Below are positions 1 to 10,023 of a stretch of DNA of 64,000 nucleotides, piece after piece; the stretch's first letter is position 1; each line of letters opens with the position of its first letter. Where the stretch lies: positions 124,001-188,000 of the forward strand of contig NZ_CP036265.1 of NCBI RefSeq assembly GCF_007743815.1. Direction: 5' to 3'. Both the position numbers and the translations under genes were made by a program. This DNA is from Alienimonas californiensis (lineage in GTDB: Bacteria; Planctomycetota; Planctomycetia; Planctomycetales; Planctomycetaceae). Below the pieces are notes generated by a model that worked only from the letters and a program-made list of their open reading frames with translations, made no database searches and was not told the DNA's origin.

Positions 1-1052
1 GCTTTGCGGACCTTGACGGCGGGTTCGTCGGCGGCAGCGCGGCCGTAGTTCTGCGGCACGTCGACGTTCCGCAGAAACTCCGCGGCCTCCTCCGGCGGAA
101 CTGGGTTGATATAGAACCCGCTGCCCCACTCGAATCCGGCGACCCGCGTCAGCCGCGGGAACACCTCCAGATGCCAGCGATAGTGCGGCAGTTCCGGCGT
201 GTCGAACGGGGCCGTGTGCAACACGTAGTTGTACGGCGGGTCGTCCAGGGCCAGCTCGAGCTTCGACAGCGTGGTCTTCAACACCCGGGCCAGCGAGGCG
301 ATCTGGGCGTCGGAGCTCGTCTCGTAGTGACTGGCGTGGTGCTTGGGGATGATCCAGGTTTCAAAGGGGAACCGGGAGGCGAACGGGCAGACGGCGGCGT
401 AGTCCGCGGTCTCCAGCACGACCCGCTCCCGGGAGTCCAGCTCCTGATCCAGCATGTCCTGATAGACGCACCGGCCGCGGTAGTTATAGAACTCCAGGGC
501 GCCGGTCATCTCCTCCCACACGCTGATCGGCACCACGCTGGTGACGATGAGTTGGCTGTGGGCGTGCTCCAGGCTGGCGCCGGCCAGGGCCCCCTTGTTC
601 TTGAAGATCAGGGCGTGCACCAGCCGCACGTCCCGTTTGAGGTCCAGCAGGCGGTCCTTGTAGGCGCCGAGCACCTCGCGGACGTTGTCGACCGGCAGGC
701 GGGCGAGGCTTTCCTCGTAGTGCGGGCACTCAATGACGACCTCGTGGGCGCCGACGCCGGTCATCGTGTCGTACAGGCCCACGCCCCGCTTCTTTAATTC
801 CTCGTCGGTCCGCAGTGCGGGGAACTTGTTCGGCACGACCCGCACCCGCCAGCCGGGGCCGTTGGGGGCGCTGTCGGAGGAGCGGAACGCCAGAATTTCC
901 GGCGGGGTCAGGCCCTCGTTCCCCTCGGCGAAGGGGTCGAGGCGGTCGGAGGCGAGGCGGAACACCGGCTCGTGATGCACCGGCCGCTTGGCGCGGTCCG
1001 GGGCGATGATGACCCACCGGCCGGTCACGGGGTCCTTGCGCAGGTCGCTCAT
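1..1052 (-). CDS. galT: Galactose-1-phosphate uridylyltransferase (partial, C-terminus beyond window)
   Basis: This reads as a GalT of the HIT superfamily, which exchanges UMP between UDP-glucose and galactose-1-phosphate in the cytosolic Leloir pathway. The frame opens with ATG at 1052 ([18 protein letters not shown], the usual GalT opening) and stays open to base 1, giving about 350 residues; the stop lies outside the window. The nucleotidyl-transfer motif HAHSQ is near residue 162, preceded by [13 protein letters not shown], and a metal-site-like [11 protein letters not shown] segment follows. The gene is downstream of a GH57 glycosidase and glgA on the same strand, which suggests a shared role in hexose and glycogen turnover. 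The family call is firm. Strict galactose specificity is inferred, because close relatives act on other sugar phosphates. Confidence 0.9.
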   Translation of the reverse strand, partial: MSDLRKDPVTGRWVIIAPDRAKRPVHHEPVFRLASDRLDPFAEGNEGLTPPEILAFRSSDSAPNGPGWRVRVVPNKFPALRTDEELKKRGVGLYDTMTGVGAHEVVIECPHYEESLARLPVDNVREVLGAYKDRLLDLKRDVRLVHALIFKNKGALAGASLEHAHSQLIVTSVVPISVWEEMTGALEFYNYRGRCVYQDMLDQELDSRERVVLETADYAAVCPFASRFPFETWIIPKHHASHYETSSDAQIASLARVLKTTLSKLELALDDPPYNYVLHTAPFDTPELPHYRWHLEVFPRLTRVAGFEWGSGFYINPVPPEEAAEFLRNVDVPQNYGRAAADEPAVKVRK

Positions 1053-1082
1053 AGTCTTAACGCGGTTTGTAGGAAGGCGGGA

Positions 1083-1150
1083 GGGGCGAGGCGGACGGCG
1101 TAAGTCAGGAGCGACGGGGGGCGAAGCGCCGACGCCTTGCGCCTCGCCCC
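1083..1150. repeat. Intergenic inverted repeat between the GH57 gene and galT
   Basis: Arms at 1083-1101 and 1132-1150 are 19 bases each and complementary except at two positions, enclosing a GC-rich loop. The structure lies just after the GH57 stop and about 30 bases before the galT start (minus strand). There is no T-run, so it is either a processing or attenuation hairpin or a copy of a repetitive extragenic palindrome. Confidence 0.5.
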
Positions 1151-1163
1151 CGGTATGCTTACC

Positions 1164-3389
1164 TCACGCCTGCCAGCGTTCGCGTTCGAAATCGGCGTTG
1201 GGGCACTCCAAACGGATGCTGCCCTCGCGGGGGGCGCGGTCCTCGCTGGATTCGCCGCGGACCGCCTCCACCGCGAAATGCACCGGGTCGCCCGGCTCCA
1301 CGCCGAGGTCCGCCAGCGGCACGGTCAACTCGAAGATCCGGTCCAGCCCGACCCGCGGGTCGGCGCTCTTCACCGCTTTGCCCCCGCGGATCACCTTGGC
1401 GACGGGCGTGCCGTCGCCGAGGTCAGTGACGCGAATCTCCACGCCCTCCGGGTCCTGGAACCGCACCCGCAGGGCGTCCAGACCGGCGAGGTCGTCGGCG
1501 GCGCGGTCGTTCGTGTCCACCCGCAGGCAGAAGCGGCCTCCGCCGTCCTCCACCGTGCCGGGGGTCAGGTCGAAGCCGAACAGCGCCTCCTGAATCAGCC
1601 CGTCCGTGACGATGGCCATCGTGCCGCGGTCGTTGCCGGGGGCGTACTTGCCGGCGCTGACCCACTCGAAATAGGTGGGTCGCCCGTTGGGGGTGGCGCT
1701 GACGAAGCCGGTGGGCAGCGTGTGCGTCTGCTTGGGCTCCGCGTTCGTGATGGGCACGTCGAGGTTCGCCGGCGGATCGCCGCCGAGCAGCTTATAGACG
1801 TTCCGCAGGTGCCGGCGGAACAGGTCGTCGAACAGGTCGTCCTGCCCGCTGCTGCGGTCGTCGCCGTACCACCAGAACCAGTCGGAACCCTCGGCGATAT
1901 ACAGTTCCTCCCAGGCCTTCTTCACCGCCTCGGGGTCGGCGTCCTCGGCCTCCGCGGCCTTGAGGTATTCGCGGGTTTCGTGCAGGCGGTCCCAGCCGTC
2001 GCGGTCCTCCTTGTGGCCGATCCAGATATAGAAGTCGTGATTAATCCACGACCCGGCGAACAGCCGGTCGACGCGGTCGGTCGGCGGGTTTTCCTTGATA
2101 TGGTCGGAGACCCGGACCGGGTTGATGGTCGAGTGGGCGACGCATTCCCGGTAGAGCGTCCGCAGGAAGCCGACGCCGCCGTCCGGGTAATATTCCCAGC
2201 AGTTCTCGCCGTCGAGGACAACCGGCACCAGCGCCGGCCGGCCGCCGTTGGCCTCTTCGACCGCCCGGCGGATGCCGTCCACCTTGCCCAGCAGGTCGTG
2301 GGCGGCGGCGTGGGGGTCCATCCGCTGATAATTAAATCCGATGCCGTCGCTCATCGCGTGATCGCGGAAGACGGCCCGCAAGGGTTCGCCGTTCGGCAGC
2401 GTGGCGTTGAGGTCCCAGGGGCGGAACAGCTTGTCGGGGTTCTTGAGATGCCCCCGGCCGTCGCGGCTGACCAGCCCGTTGGTGCTGTGGGCGAGGATCT
2501 CCTCGTCCGTGGCGATCCAGGGCACGCCGGCGGCGGCGATCTCCGCCAGAATCGCCTGCGACACGCTACCCTCGCTGGGCCACATGCCGGCCGGCGGGGC
2601 GCCGAACTGCTCCGTGTGATATTCCACGCCGCGGCGGATCTGCTCCCGGGCGTCCTCCTCGTACCGCTCCAGATATTGCGGCAGCGGACAGCCGGGCATC
2701 GCCTCGTGGGCGCTCTCCTTATTCCATAGCAGCGGCAGAATCGGGTGGTACATCGGCGTGGTGGTCAGGTCCACCTGCCCGCCCTCGGACAGCTCCTTAT
2801 GGATCGGGATCACCTCCGCGACCAACTCCCGCTGCCGCTTGAAGAACCATTCCTTCTCGGACTCCGTCCAGTGACGGCCCTTCTCGCGGAACTCGCGGAG
2901 GTCGTCGTCCCGTTCAAAAACGAGTTCGTGCACCCAGGTGAGGTTGCTCCAGATCTGGAGGTCGCGCACGTCCCGCTCGGTGAAGCGGCGGGCGGCGTCC
3001 TCGGCGCTGCTGCGGCCGAACCCGCGGAGCTCGTGCAGCTCCCGGTAGCGGGCGTGGGGACGCACCATCGTCTCCGCGTTTGCCATGAAGAAGTTGTCCA
3101 TCAGGTACGCCGCGTCGCCGGCGCCCAGCCCGTCGGCCGGCATCTTCGAGACGTCCAGGTGGCGGTCGCTGCGACCCTCGACGTACTGGTTAATTTGAAC
3201 CAGCAGGCTCGGCACGAGGTTGATCGCGCAACGGAACTCCGGCACCTCTTTAATGTGCAGAGCCATCCCCAGATAGTCCTTGGTGCAGTGCAGGCGAACC
3301 CAGGGCATGGGGTTCTCGCGGGCGACGTCGTCCGGGTAATACGGCTGGTGCTGATGCCAGACGAACGCCAGTTGCGCGGGAGCCGTCAT
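1164..3389 (-). CDS. Glycoside hydrolase family 57 protein (alpha-amylase/glucanotransferase type)
   Basis: This 741-residue protein has GH57 hallmarks. An N-terminal WHQHQPYY motif (residues 11-18) matches conserved region 1. [11 protein letters not shown] near residue 270 carries the likely catalytic glutamate, and IATDEEIL near 292 carries the likely catalytic aspartate. A later [14 protein letters not shown] segment is typical of the large GH57 subgroup. The last 170 residues look like a beta-rich C-terminal domain. GH57 enzymes cleave or rearrange alpha-glucans. Lying between glgA and galT on the same strand, this one most likely processes glycogen or maltodextrin. There is no signal peptide, so it is probably cytoplasmic. 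The exact activity (amylase, 4-alpha-glucanotransferase or branching) cannot be set from sequence alone. The start is ATG with no clear Shine-Dalgarno site. Confidence 0.88.
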   Translation of the reverse strand: MTAPAQLAFVWHQHQPYYPDDVARENPMPWVRLHCTKDYLGMALHIKEVPEFRCAINLVPSLLVQINQYVEGRSDRHLDVSKMPADGLGAGDAAYLMDNFFMANAETMVRPHARYRELHELRGFGRSSAEDAARRFTERDVRDLQIWSNLTWVHELVFERDDDLREFREKGRHWTESEKEWFFKRQRELVAEVIPIHKELSEGGQVDLTTTPMYHPILPLLWNKESAHEAMPGCPLPQYLERYEEDAREQIRRGVEYHTEQFGAPPAGMWPSEGSVSQAILAEIAAAGVPWIATDEEILAHSTNGLVSRDGRGHLKNPDKLFRPWDLNATLPNGEPLRAVFRDHAMSDGIGFNYQRMDPHAAAHDLLGKVDGIRRAVEEANGGRPALVPVVLDGENCWEYYPDGGVGFLRTLYRECVAHSTINPVRVSDHIKENPPTDRVDRLFAGSWINHDFYIWIGHKEDRDGWDRLHETREYLKAAEAEDADPEAVKKAWEELYIAEGSDWFWWYGDDRSSGQDDLFDDLFRRHLRNVYKLLGGDPPANLDVPITNAEPKQTHTLPTGFVSATPNGRPTYFEWVSAGKYAPGNDRGTMAIVTDGLIQEALFGFDLTPGTVEDGGGRFCLRVDTNDRAADDLAGLDALRVRFQDPEGVEIRVTDLGDGTPVAKVIRGGKAVKSADPRVGLDRIFELTVPLADLGVEPGDPVHFAVEAVRGESSEDRAPREGSIRLECPNADFERERWQA

Positions 3390-3480
3390 CGTGAGAGGGG
3401 GGTCTAAACGCGGCGGGGACGTGGGGGACGACGGACGTATCGCGGCCGGGCCGCGGGAAGGCGGGTCGGACTCGAACGAC

Positions 3481-4998
3481 TCAGGCGACGGCGTGACGCG
3501 CGGCGGCGGAGCGGTAGAGCTGAACGTACTCGGCGGCGGAGGCGTCCCAGGAGTGGTCGGCGGCCATCCCGGTTTGAACGAGCTGTGCCCAGACGTCCGG
3601 CGTTTTGCGGTAGCAGTCCACCGCCCGGCGGACGGTCTCCGCCAACGCCGTGGGGACCGGCTGGTCGAACACGAAGCCGTTGGCGGCGCCGCTTTTCAGG
3701 TTCTCCGGGGAGGCGTCGACGACGGTGTCGGCCAGCCCGCCGACGGCGTGCACGACCGGGACCGTGCCGTAGGCCAGCGAATACATCTGGTTCAGCCCGC
3801 AGGGTTCGTACAGGCTGGGCATCAGGTAGGCGTCGCAGCCGGCCTCGATGCGGTGGGCCAGGCCGTTGTCGAAGCCGACGAAGCCGGCCACCTGCCCCGG
3901 ATACTGGTTCGACAGGTGCCGCACGAAGCCTTCGTAGCGAGGATCGCCGGTGCCGAGGAACGCGAACTGGGCGCCGGTCGCCATCAACTCCTCGGCGCAG
4001 CCGGCGATCAGGTCGAACCCCTTCTGATCGGTCATGCGGGAGATCATGCCGAACAGCGGCGAGCCCGGCTCGCCCGACTCGGGGACTTCCAGCTTCAGTT
4101 CGTTTCGCAGGGCCTCCTTGCAGGCGGCCTTCCCCTCCGCGACGTTCGCGGCGGTGTAGTTCATGGCGAGGTACGGATCGGCCGCCGGGCTCCACTCCGC
4201 CGGATCCACGCCGTTGAGCACGCCGGACAGATCGGCGCCGCGATTAATCAGCGCCCCCTCCAAGCCGTAGCCCAGCGCGTCGGTCCGGATCTCTTCGGCG
4301 TAGGTGGGCGAGACGGTGGTCACTTTATCCGCCGCGACGATGCCCGCTTTGAGCAGGTTGAGCCGGCCGTGGTGCTCCAACTGGGTGTAGTGGAAGCGCT
4401 CCCAGTTCAGGCCGGTCCGCCGCATGTCCCAGTGGGGGAAACTGCCCTGGAAGGCGAGGTTGTGAATCGTGAAGACGCTGCCGGTCTCCTCGAAGCCGGG
4501 CGTGCCGAGGTAGTCGTCGGCGAGCATCGCGGGGACCAGCCCGGTCTGCCAGTCGTTGGCGTGCACGCACTGCGGCCGCAGGGCGAGGACCTTGGCCAGT
4601 TCGAGGGCGGCCCGGCTGAAGAAGATGAAGCGCTCCGCGTTGTCCTCGTAATCGCCGGCCGGGTCGCCGTAGAGGCCGGGGCGGTCGAAGTAGTCCGGCT
4701 GATCGACGAACAGCACGCGGACCTCCCGGCGTTCGCCGTCCGGGCCGGGGGCCGGCAGGACGTCCCACCCGCTGCCGGCCTTCACCGTGCGATCGCCCAG
4801 CCGCACCGACAGCTTGGGGCCGTCGAGGCTCCGCGGCGGCCGGCGGTTCTTCGTCTGCACCTGAACGTGGTGCGGCAACACGAGGGAGACGTCGTGTCCC
4901 GCGGCGGCCAGGGCCTTGGCCAACGCGGTGGAGACGTCCGCCAATCCGCCGGTTTTGCTGTACGGAACGGCCTCGCTGCTGATGAGGAGGAGGCGCAT
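3481..4998 (-). CDS. glgA: Glycogen synthase (ADP-glucose), GT5 family
   Basis: GlgA transfers glucose from ADP-glucose to the growing alpha-1,4-glucan chain in the cytosol. The 505-residue length is normal for bacterial GlgA. The N-terminus [20 protein letters not shown] holds the KTGGL ADP-glucose-binding motif at residues 15-19. The C-terminal Rossmann domain carries [19 protein letters not shown] near residue 397, with the EX7E-type nucleotide-sugar site. A glgA-GH57-galT order on the minus strand supports a glycogen/sugar cluster. The start ATG at 4998 is fixed by the conserved opening. The 261 bases upstream are shared with the divergent potassium channel gene and should hold both promoters. 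Confidence 0.95.
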   Translation of the reverse strand: MRLLLISSEAVPYSKTGGLADVSTALAKALAAAGHDVSLVLPHHVQVQTKNRRPPRSLDGPKLSVRLGDRTVKAGSGWDVLPAPGPDGERREVRVLFVDQPDYFDRPGLYGDPAGDYEDNAERFIFFSRAALELAKVLALRPQCVHANDWQTGLVPAMLADDYLGTPGFEETGSVFTIHNLAFQGSFPHWDMRRTGLNWERFHYTQLEHHGRLNLLKAGIVAADKVTTVSPTYAEEIRTDALGYGLEGALINRGADLSGVLNGVDPAEWSPAADPYLAMNYTAANVAEGKAACKEALRNELKLEVPESGEPGSPLFGMISRMTDQKGFDLIAGCAEELMATGAQFAFLGTGDPRYEGFVRHLSNQYPGQVAGFVGFDNGLAHRIEAGCDAYLMPSLYEPCGLNQMYSLAYGTVPVVHAVGGLADTVVDASPENLKSGAANGFVFDQPVPTALAETVRRAVDCYRKTPDVWAQLVQTGMAADHSWDASAAEYVQLYRSAAARHAVA

Positions 4999-5259
4999 CG
5001 GACGGACGGTCTCGGCAGGCGGGGGGGGAGCGGCCCCCGTCCGCGGCGGGCGGCGGGACCGGCAAGCCTAGCCCAAAGCACGCGACTTGTCAGCGAATCG
5101 CCCCGTCGCCGCTCCGCGGCGAACCGTCGCCGGGCGATCCCCCCGGATGCGGGCGGGCGCCTCCCCCGTGTCGTTCGGTCGCACCCCGGCGACACCCTAG
5201 GGGCCTCGCACGCTGCCGTTTCGGTCCCCTCCCTTCTTTCCCCCGTCCGCCCCGCTCCC

Positions 5260-5955
5260 GTGTACAAGTTCGCCTCGGCGTTCGGCCTGTTCGCCAGCTT
5301 CTTTCTGTTCGGAGGCGTGTGGATGGGGCTGATTTCGGTCATCCCGCAGGGGATGCCGCGAGACGCCGCCACCTGCGGCATCGGCCTGCTGTTCAGCGGA
5401 ACGTTCCTCTATCTGCTGCTCTCCCGGTTGCGGAACCTTTACGCCGGCCGGGGGCGGTTCTGGGTCGAGGCGGCGATGGCCGCGGCGAACCTCGCCCTGC
5501 TGCTGGCCGCCTTCGCCACGATTTATAAGATCTACGGCACCAGCGCGGAGACCGACTCCGCCAGCTATATCGCCAACAGCACGACGACGCCGGAAACGAA
5601 GGTCACGACCTTCGGCGACGCCCTGTACTACTCCGTCGTCACCTTCACGACGCTGGGCTACGGCGATTTGCAGCCGCGCGGCGTGCTGCGGTTCATGGCC
5701 TGTCTGGAGACGTTCGTGGGCTATCTGGTGCTCGGCATCTTGGCGTCGACGGTGGCCGATCTCGTGCAGGAATGGGCCCGGGCGACGGTCGAGGAGGGCG
5801 ACAGCGGCGTGCAGACGGGGCTGGTCGGGAATCAGAAGGCGGAGAACCAGGAGGACGGCTTCCAGCGTTCCTCAGACGACGACAACGACAGCGACGCCAG
5901 CGATGGCGACGGCGAGGGCCGCGACGACTCCTCCCGTCCCTCCGGCGGGGACTGA
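5260..5955 (+). CDS. Potassium channel (ion-transport pore domain) with acidic tail
   Basis: This membrane protein of 231 residues carries the potassium selectivity filter TTLGYGD at about residues 130-136, within the pore helix YYSVVTFTTLGYGDLQP. Hydrophobic segments lie near residues 4-26, 36-53 and 66-88 before the pore, with one at 143-170 after it, so the architecture is larger than a simple two-helix channel. No voltage-sensor arginine repeat is evident. The last 50 residues are strongly acidic and serine/aspartate-rich, with no RCK or cyclic-nucleotide domain. The GTG start at 5260 is chosen because it directly precedes the first membrane helix. The reading frame is open far upstream, but there it is only antisense to glgA. 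The physiological role is inferred to be potassium flux. Confidence 0.85.
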   Translation: MYKFASAFGLFASFFLFGGVWMGLISVIPQGMPRDAATCGIGLLFSGTFLYLLLSRLRNLYAGRGRFWVEAAMAAANLALLLAAFATIYKIYGTSAETDSASYIANSTTTPETKVTTFGDALYYSVVTFTTLGYGDLQPRGVLRFMACLETFVGYLVLGILASTVADLVQEWARATVEEGDSGVQTGLVGNQKAENQEDGFQRSSDDDNDSDASDGDGEGRDDSSRPSGGD

Positions 5956-5972
5956 CGCCGCGCGGCCGCCGC

Positions 5973-6647
5973 TCAGGGGGCGGACGCCCCCTGCTCGTCG
6001 GGCTCTTCCAGTAGGTAGCAGGTCAGCGAGCGGGCGCCGTGGGCGCCGATGACGAGGGACTGCTCGATGTCCGCCGTTTTACTGGGGCCGGAGACGAACA
6101 TGCCGAAGCCCCCGCGGCCGAACTTCTGCCGGTGCGACCCGTCGGCGTCCGCCAGCCGGGCATAGGCGCCGTGCATGGTGTGTTCGATCTCGCTCGCCGG
6201 GACGACCAGCACGAGGTGCTGGGCCAGCACGCACAGCCCGCGGTGATCGGAGTGCGAGAAGTCCAACCAGACGGCCGCGTTCTCCGCCACTCCGAACAAC
6301 CCGCCGAACACGGCCACGTCGACCCCGGCCAATTCGTGGACGTCCGGCACGGCGCCGAGGCCCTCCGTCGTCTCGCCCACGCCCTCCACCAGCGAGACCG
6401 TCTGTTTCGCTTCGCTCCAGACCGGCGACTGCTTGAGGTGAGCCTGAGCCGCCGCGGCGTCCGGGACTCGCACCGAGACGCCGCCCACCGTCTTCAACGC
6501 CTCCTCGAACTGGGCGAGCGGGTCGTCGTACCGGATCCAGCTCTCCGCGGAGAGGTCCGGCAGTTCGACCGCTTCGAGCAACTGCCCGCGGAGCTTCTTG
6601 AACAGGGCGGCGCGGGAGTCGGAGGCAGGCGAGGCGGGGGCGATCAT
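5973..6647 (-). CDS. lutC: Lactate utilization protein C (LUD domain)
   Basis: LutC is the third subunit of the LutABC system that oxidises L-lactate to pyruvate. The 224-residue protein has the LUD (DUF162/YkgG) fold, with conserved VFGGLFGVAENAAVWLDFS and the family signature GPSKTADIEQSLVIGAHG near residue 187. It is the last gene of a lutA-lutB-lutC run on the minus strand, 43 bases after lutB. Catalytic details of this subunit are not evident from sequence. The start is ATG at 6647, which keeps a normal family length. Confidence 0.9.
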   Translation of the reverse strand: MIAPASPASDSRAALFKKLRGQLLEAVELPDLSAESWIRYDDPLAQFEEALKTVGGVSVRVPDAAAAQAHLKQSPVWSEAKQTVSLVEGVGETTEGLGAVPDVHELAGVDVAVFGGLFGVAENAAVWLDFSHSDHRGLCVLAQHLVLVVPASEIEHTMHGAYARLADADGSHRQKFGRGGFGMFVSGPSKTADIEQSLVIGAHGARSLTCYLLEEPDEQGASAP

Positions 6648-6690
6648 GGGGAGGGCAGCGGGAAGGACGGACGGCGAGGGGTCGCGGGGT

Positions 6691-8160
6691 CTATTTCGGA
6701 TCGCCTGGCGACGACGCCTCCTGTTTCAGTTCGTCCCGCCACATCTGCTTGAAGCTCTTCGGCGGGGCCGGCGGGAGGTCGCGGCCGACGCCCCAGGGGT
6801 TGAGCCGGTTGTAGATCGCCGCCCGCGGCAGCACGGGGAGGGCCTTGCGGGCCAGTCGGCCGGCGACGCCGAACAGCTTGGGGGAGTTCAGCAACTTGCC
6901 CGCCGCCTTCATCCCGATCCGCTTGCCCCACGGCAGCAGGCCGCGGTCGCCGACGGTCTTGCGGAGCGCCAATAACTGATGGTGCAGCGGGATCTTCACC
7001 GGGCAGACGTCCGTGCAACTCCCGCACAGGCTGCAGGCGAACGGCAGCGACCCGTGGGCGTCGCCGGCCTCGCCCTCGCGGGGCTCGACGCCCTCGCCCT
7101 GCTCCGACTCGCGGACGATCCGCGGCGTGAGGGCGTGCAGCGGGTTCAGCACGCTGCCGATCGGGCCGGGGACCGTCGCGGCGTAGCTGTGCCCGCCGCT
7201 GCGGCGGTAGACCGGGCAGGTGTTCATGCAGGCCCCGCAACGGATGCAGTTGAGCACGTCGCGGAACTGCGGGTCGTTCGCCAAATCGCTGCGGCCGTTG
7301 TCCACCAGCACAATGTGCAGCTCCCCACCCGGCCGGGGGCCGTGGAAGTGACTGGTATAAGTTGTGATCGGCTGGCCGGTCGCGCTGCGGGCCAGCAATC
7401 GCAGATAGATCGCGAGGTCCGCCGCCCGGGGCACCAATTTTTCGATGCCGGTGCAGGCGATGTGCAACCGCGGCAGGCTCGTGCCGAGGTCCGCGTTGCC
7501 CTCGTTGGTGCAGACGACGAACCCGCCGGTCTCCGCGACGAGGAAGTTCACGCCAGTGATGCTGGCCTCCGCCCCCAGGAACTTTTCGCGGAGGTGCTGG
7601 CGGGCGGCCTCGGTGAGGTAGGCCGGGTCCGCGTTGCCGGATTCGGTGCCGATTTTGTCGTGGAACGTTTCGGAGACGTCCTCCCGCTTCAGGTGAATCG
7701 CCGGCAGCACGATGTGGCTGGGCGTCTCTTCACGCAGTTGGACGATCCGCTCGCCGAGGTCGGTGTCCGTGACGTCGATCCCGTGCTTGATGAGGTACGG
7801 GTTGAGGTGCACCTCCTCGGTGAGCATCGATTTCGATTTGGTGATCTTTTTCACCCCCGCGTCCCGCAGGATGCCGAGGACGATGCGGTTGTGCTCCTCC
7901 GCGTCGGCGGCCCAGTGGACTTTCGCCCCCAGGGCGGTTGCGTTTTTCTCGAACTCCTCGAGGTAGTCCGGCCAGCGGGAGATCGCGTGCCGTTTGACCT
8001 GGCTGGCGAGCTCCCGCAAACGCTCCCACTCCGGCACGGAGTGGACCTGCCGGTCGCGTTTCTGACGCACGAACCAGAGCGATTCGTCGTGCCAGTGGGC
8101 GCGGGCGTCGTCGGCGACGAAGGCGCGGGCGCGGTCGGGATGTTCGGCGGTTTTGGTCAT
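6691..8160 (-). CDS. lutB: Lactate utilization iron-sulfur protein B
   Basis: LutB is the iron-sulfur electron-transfer subunit of the LutABC lactate-oxidising complex. The 489-residue protein has an N-terminal LUD domain followed by two 4Fe-4S clusters: CIRCGACMNTCP at about residue 305 and CSLCGSCTDVCP at about 375. A C-terminal region with a typical LutB tail (FKQMWRDE) follows. Conserved SKSMLTEEVHLNPYLIKHGI segments match the family. It sits between lutA (52 bases upstream) and lutC. It is likely cytoplasmic, passing electrons to the respiratory chain. The glycolate-oxidase-type alternative is unlikely because all three Lut subunits occur together. Confidence 0.93.
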   Translation of the reverse strand: MTKTAEHPDRARAFVADDARAHWHDESLWFVRQKRDRQVHSVPEWERLRELASQVKRHAISRWPDYLEEFEKNATALGAKVHWAADAEEHNRIVLGILRDAGVKKITKSKSMLTEEVHLNPYLIKHGIDVTDTDLGERIVQLREETPSHIVLPAIHLKREDVSETFHDKIGTESGNADPAYLTEAARQHLREKFLGAEASITGVNFLVAETGGFVVCTNEGNADLGTSLPRLHIACTGIEKLVPRAADLAIYLRLLARSATGQPITTYTSHFHGPRPGGELHIVLVDNGRSDLANDPQFRDVLNCIRCGACMNTCPVYRRSGGHSYAATVPGPIGSVLNPLHALTPRIVRESEQGEGVEPREGEAGDAHGSLPFACSLCGSCTDVCPVKIPLHHQLLALRKTVGDRGLLPWGKRIGMKAAGKLLNSPKLFGVAGRLARKALPVLPRAAIYNRLNPWGVGRDLPPAPPKSFKQMWRDELKQEASSPGDPK

Positions 8161-8212
8161 GGCAATCGATGAGGGCGAGCGTCTGGAAGCAACCGCGAAC
8201 GGCGGACCGTCG

Positions 8213-8974
8213 TCACGGCTCCCGCGTGGCCTCCTCCAGTACTTCGGCGACGTGCAGGACCCGGGTGGTCTGGTCGCCGCCGCGGCGGAGCACGCCTTCG
8301 AGGTGCATCAGGCAGCTCATGTCCGGGCTGACCAGCGCCTCCGTGCCGGCCTGCCGGTAATCGGCGACCTTATCCTTACCCATCATCACGCTGACGGCCT
8401 CCTCCTGCACCGCAAAGGTCCCGCCGAACCCGCAGCACTCGTCCGGGCGCTCCGGCTCGGCGAAGGTCAGGCCCTCCAGGTTCGTCAGCAGGGAACGGAC
8501 TTTGTCGAACGGCGCCACGTTCCGTTCGCTGCCGCTGCCCAGCCGCAACTCCCGCAGGCCGTGACAGCCGTTGTGCAGGCCGATCTTGTGTGGGAACCGC
8601 CCCGCCGGGCTGCCGACTTTCAGCACGTCGGTGAGGAACTCGCAGAACTCGTACGTCTTGGCCTGCAGTTCCTCGTAGCCCGGATGCCCCTCCAGGAACG
8701 GAGCGTAATGATTGCGCACCATGGAGGTGCAGGACCCGCTGGGGCAAACGACCGCGTCGAACCCGCTGAGGGCCTTGAGGTTCGTCTCCGCCAGCGGCTG
8801 CGATTCGTGCGGCAGCCCGGCGTTGGCCATCGGCTGACCGCAGCAGACCTGTCCCTCGGGGTACTCCAGATGCAGGTCCGGCCCGCCGAATCGCCGCAAC
8901 ACCCGCACCGCGGCCGCCCCCACGCGGGGATAGAACTGGTCGATGTAACAGGGGATGAACAGGCCGACGCGCAC
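8213..8974 (-). CDS. lutA: Lactate utilization protein A (CCG-domain iron-sulfur subunit)
   Basis: LutA is the first gene of the lutABC operon. The 253-residue protein contains two CCG cysteine-rich domains, one with VCCGQPMANAG near residue 42 and one with DECCGFGGTFAV near residue 178. These domains bind non-cubane iron-sulfur clusters in LutA, GlpC and HdrB-type proteins. The GTG start at 8974 (VRVGLFIPCYIDQFYP) is chosen because family members begin exactly there. The frame extends further upstream, but that part has no family similarity. The operon promoter should lie in the 176 bases between this gene and the divergent nucleotidyltransferase gene. Confidence 0.92.
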   Translation of the reverse strand: MRVGLFIPCYIDQFYPRVGAAAVRVLRRFGGPDLHLEYPEGQVCCGQPMANAGLPHESQPLAETNLKALSGFDAVVCPSGSCTSMVRNHYAPFLEGHPGYEELQAKTYEFCEFLTDVLKVGSPAGRFPHKIGLHNGCHGLRELRLGSGSERNVAPFDKVRSLLTNLEGLTFAEPERPDECCGFGGTFAVQEEAVSVMMGKDKVADYRQAGTEALVSPDMSCLMHLEGVLRRGGDQTTRVLHVAEVLEEATREP

Positions 8975-9150
8975 GGGGGCCGTTCTCTCGAAAGGGGACG
9001 GGATTCGGATCGACCCGGGATCATACGAACGCCGCCCGGCCCGTGCAGTCCGCCGAGACGACGCGGGGAGCGTGCCGGGGGAGCGGCCGGCGTTACGATG
9101 GTGCCGTAACCGGCCGTTCGCGGCGCTCTCCCCCCGGTGAGACGGCAGAA

Positions 9151-9651
9151 ATGCCTGAGCACGGACCGTCACCCTTGAGTTTGTACGACGAATTCTTCGC
9201 AGCGGTCACGGCACTGGAAGCGGCGGGCGTCCCCTACTGCGTAATCGGCGGGCTGGCGGTTTCCCTGTGGGCGCGACCGCGGGCGACGGAGGACATCGAC
9301 CTCTTGACCCTCCCGGAAACGGTCGACGACGCGGCCGAAGTGATCGAGTCGCTCGGCTACTTCGAGAGCGCCCAGCCGTGGACCTTTTCGGCCAGCGGCA
9401 TCACGCTGCGGCGGTTCATGAAAACCGCGGGGGAGGACTACCTGATTCTCGACCTGATGTTCCGCGACTCAGCCGACTACCGGGCGATCGTAGCGAATGC
9501 GGAGCAGCGCCGGCAGCCGGCGGGCGTCGTTCGGGTGATCTCCCGCGGCGACCTGATCGCCATGAAGCGAGCCGCCGGCCGTCCGCAGGATCTGGCCGAC
9601 GTCGCCGCCCTCGAAGCCCTCCAAGACGACTCCGAAGAGGCAACGTGGTGA
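9151..9651 (+). CDS. Nucleotidyltransferase-fold protein (AbiEii/DUF6036-like)
   Basis: The 166-residue protein resembles the minimal nucleotidyltransferase superfamily. A GGLAVSLWARPRATEDIDLL stretch (about residues 33-52) gives the glycine-rich loop and a DID metal-binding pair. A second acidic segment (YLILDLMFRD) follows, and the C-terminal helix includes DLIAMKRAAGRPQDLADV, typical of AbiEii-like and DUF6036 proteins. Members transfer nucleotides to proteins or tRNA, and several act as toxins in toxin-antitoxin pairs. The ATG at 9151 is preferred to the upstream GTG because the domain starts soon after it. Its stop overlaps the next ORF by four bases, so the two may form a functional pair. 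The substrate is unknown. Confidence 0.7.
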   Translation: MPEHGPSPLSLYDEFFAAVTALEAAGVPYCVIGGLAVSLWARPRATEDIDLLTLPETVDDAAEVIESLGYFESAQPWTFSASGITLRRFMKTAGEDYLILDLMFRDSADYRAIVANAEQRRQPAGVVRVISRGDLIAMKRAAGRPQDLADVAALEALQDDSEEATW

Positions 9652-9947
9652 CCAGTGCCTCACGCCCCCCGCAGACGGACAATTGGGCGAACCGGCTTCC
9701 CCCGGCGGCGGACCCGATCCGCTCGGCCGCGCGGCTGCGGGAGTTTTTCCGCCGGCTTCGCCCGGATTTGGCGGTCGCCCCGCCCGCCCCGCCGGTCGAC
9801 GGCGCCGCTCATCCCACTCTGGAACGCCGGCCCCGCCCGCCTTGGGTTCCAGCCCCGCCGCCGCATCTCGATCCGGACCGCAGCGCCGAGGAACGTCAGG
9901 CGGCCGTGGCCGCCCTGCTTGCGGAACGCAGCACCGGCTCGCCCTGA
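9648..9947 (+). CDS. Small proline/arginine-rich protein, overlapping partner of the nucleotidyltransferase
   Basis: A GTG at 9648 opens a 99-residue frame whose first codon overlaps the stop of the upstream nucleotidyltransferase gene (GTGA). This arrangement is typical of translational coupling. The protein is rich in proline and arginine ([23 protein letters not shown]) and ends in a short helix ([16 protein letters not shown]). No family was recognised and no membrane or signal segment is seen. It could be a partner or antitoxin of the upstream protein, or a chance open frame in GC-rich DNA. Confidence 0.45.
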   Translation: MTSASRPPQTDNWANRLPPAADPIRSAARLREFFRRLRPDLAVAPPAPPVDGAAHPTLERRPRPPWVPAPPPHLDPDRSAEERQAAVAALLAERSTGSP

Positions 9948-10023
9948 ACCTCGCGGAGAGCGTAGTGGCGGGGCGGCCGCCGAAGCTCCACAATCGACCC
10001 GCCTCGAACTTCGGAGAGCCCCC

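Noticed and set aside
3391-5259. Upstream extension of the potassium channel frame
   Set aside because: It is antisense to glgA and runs through the intergenic region; only the part from 5260 has membrane and pore sequence.
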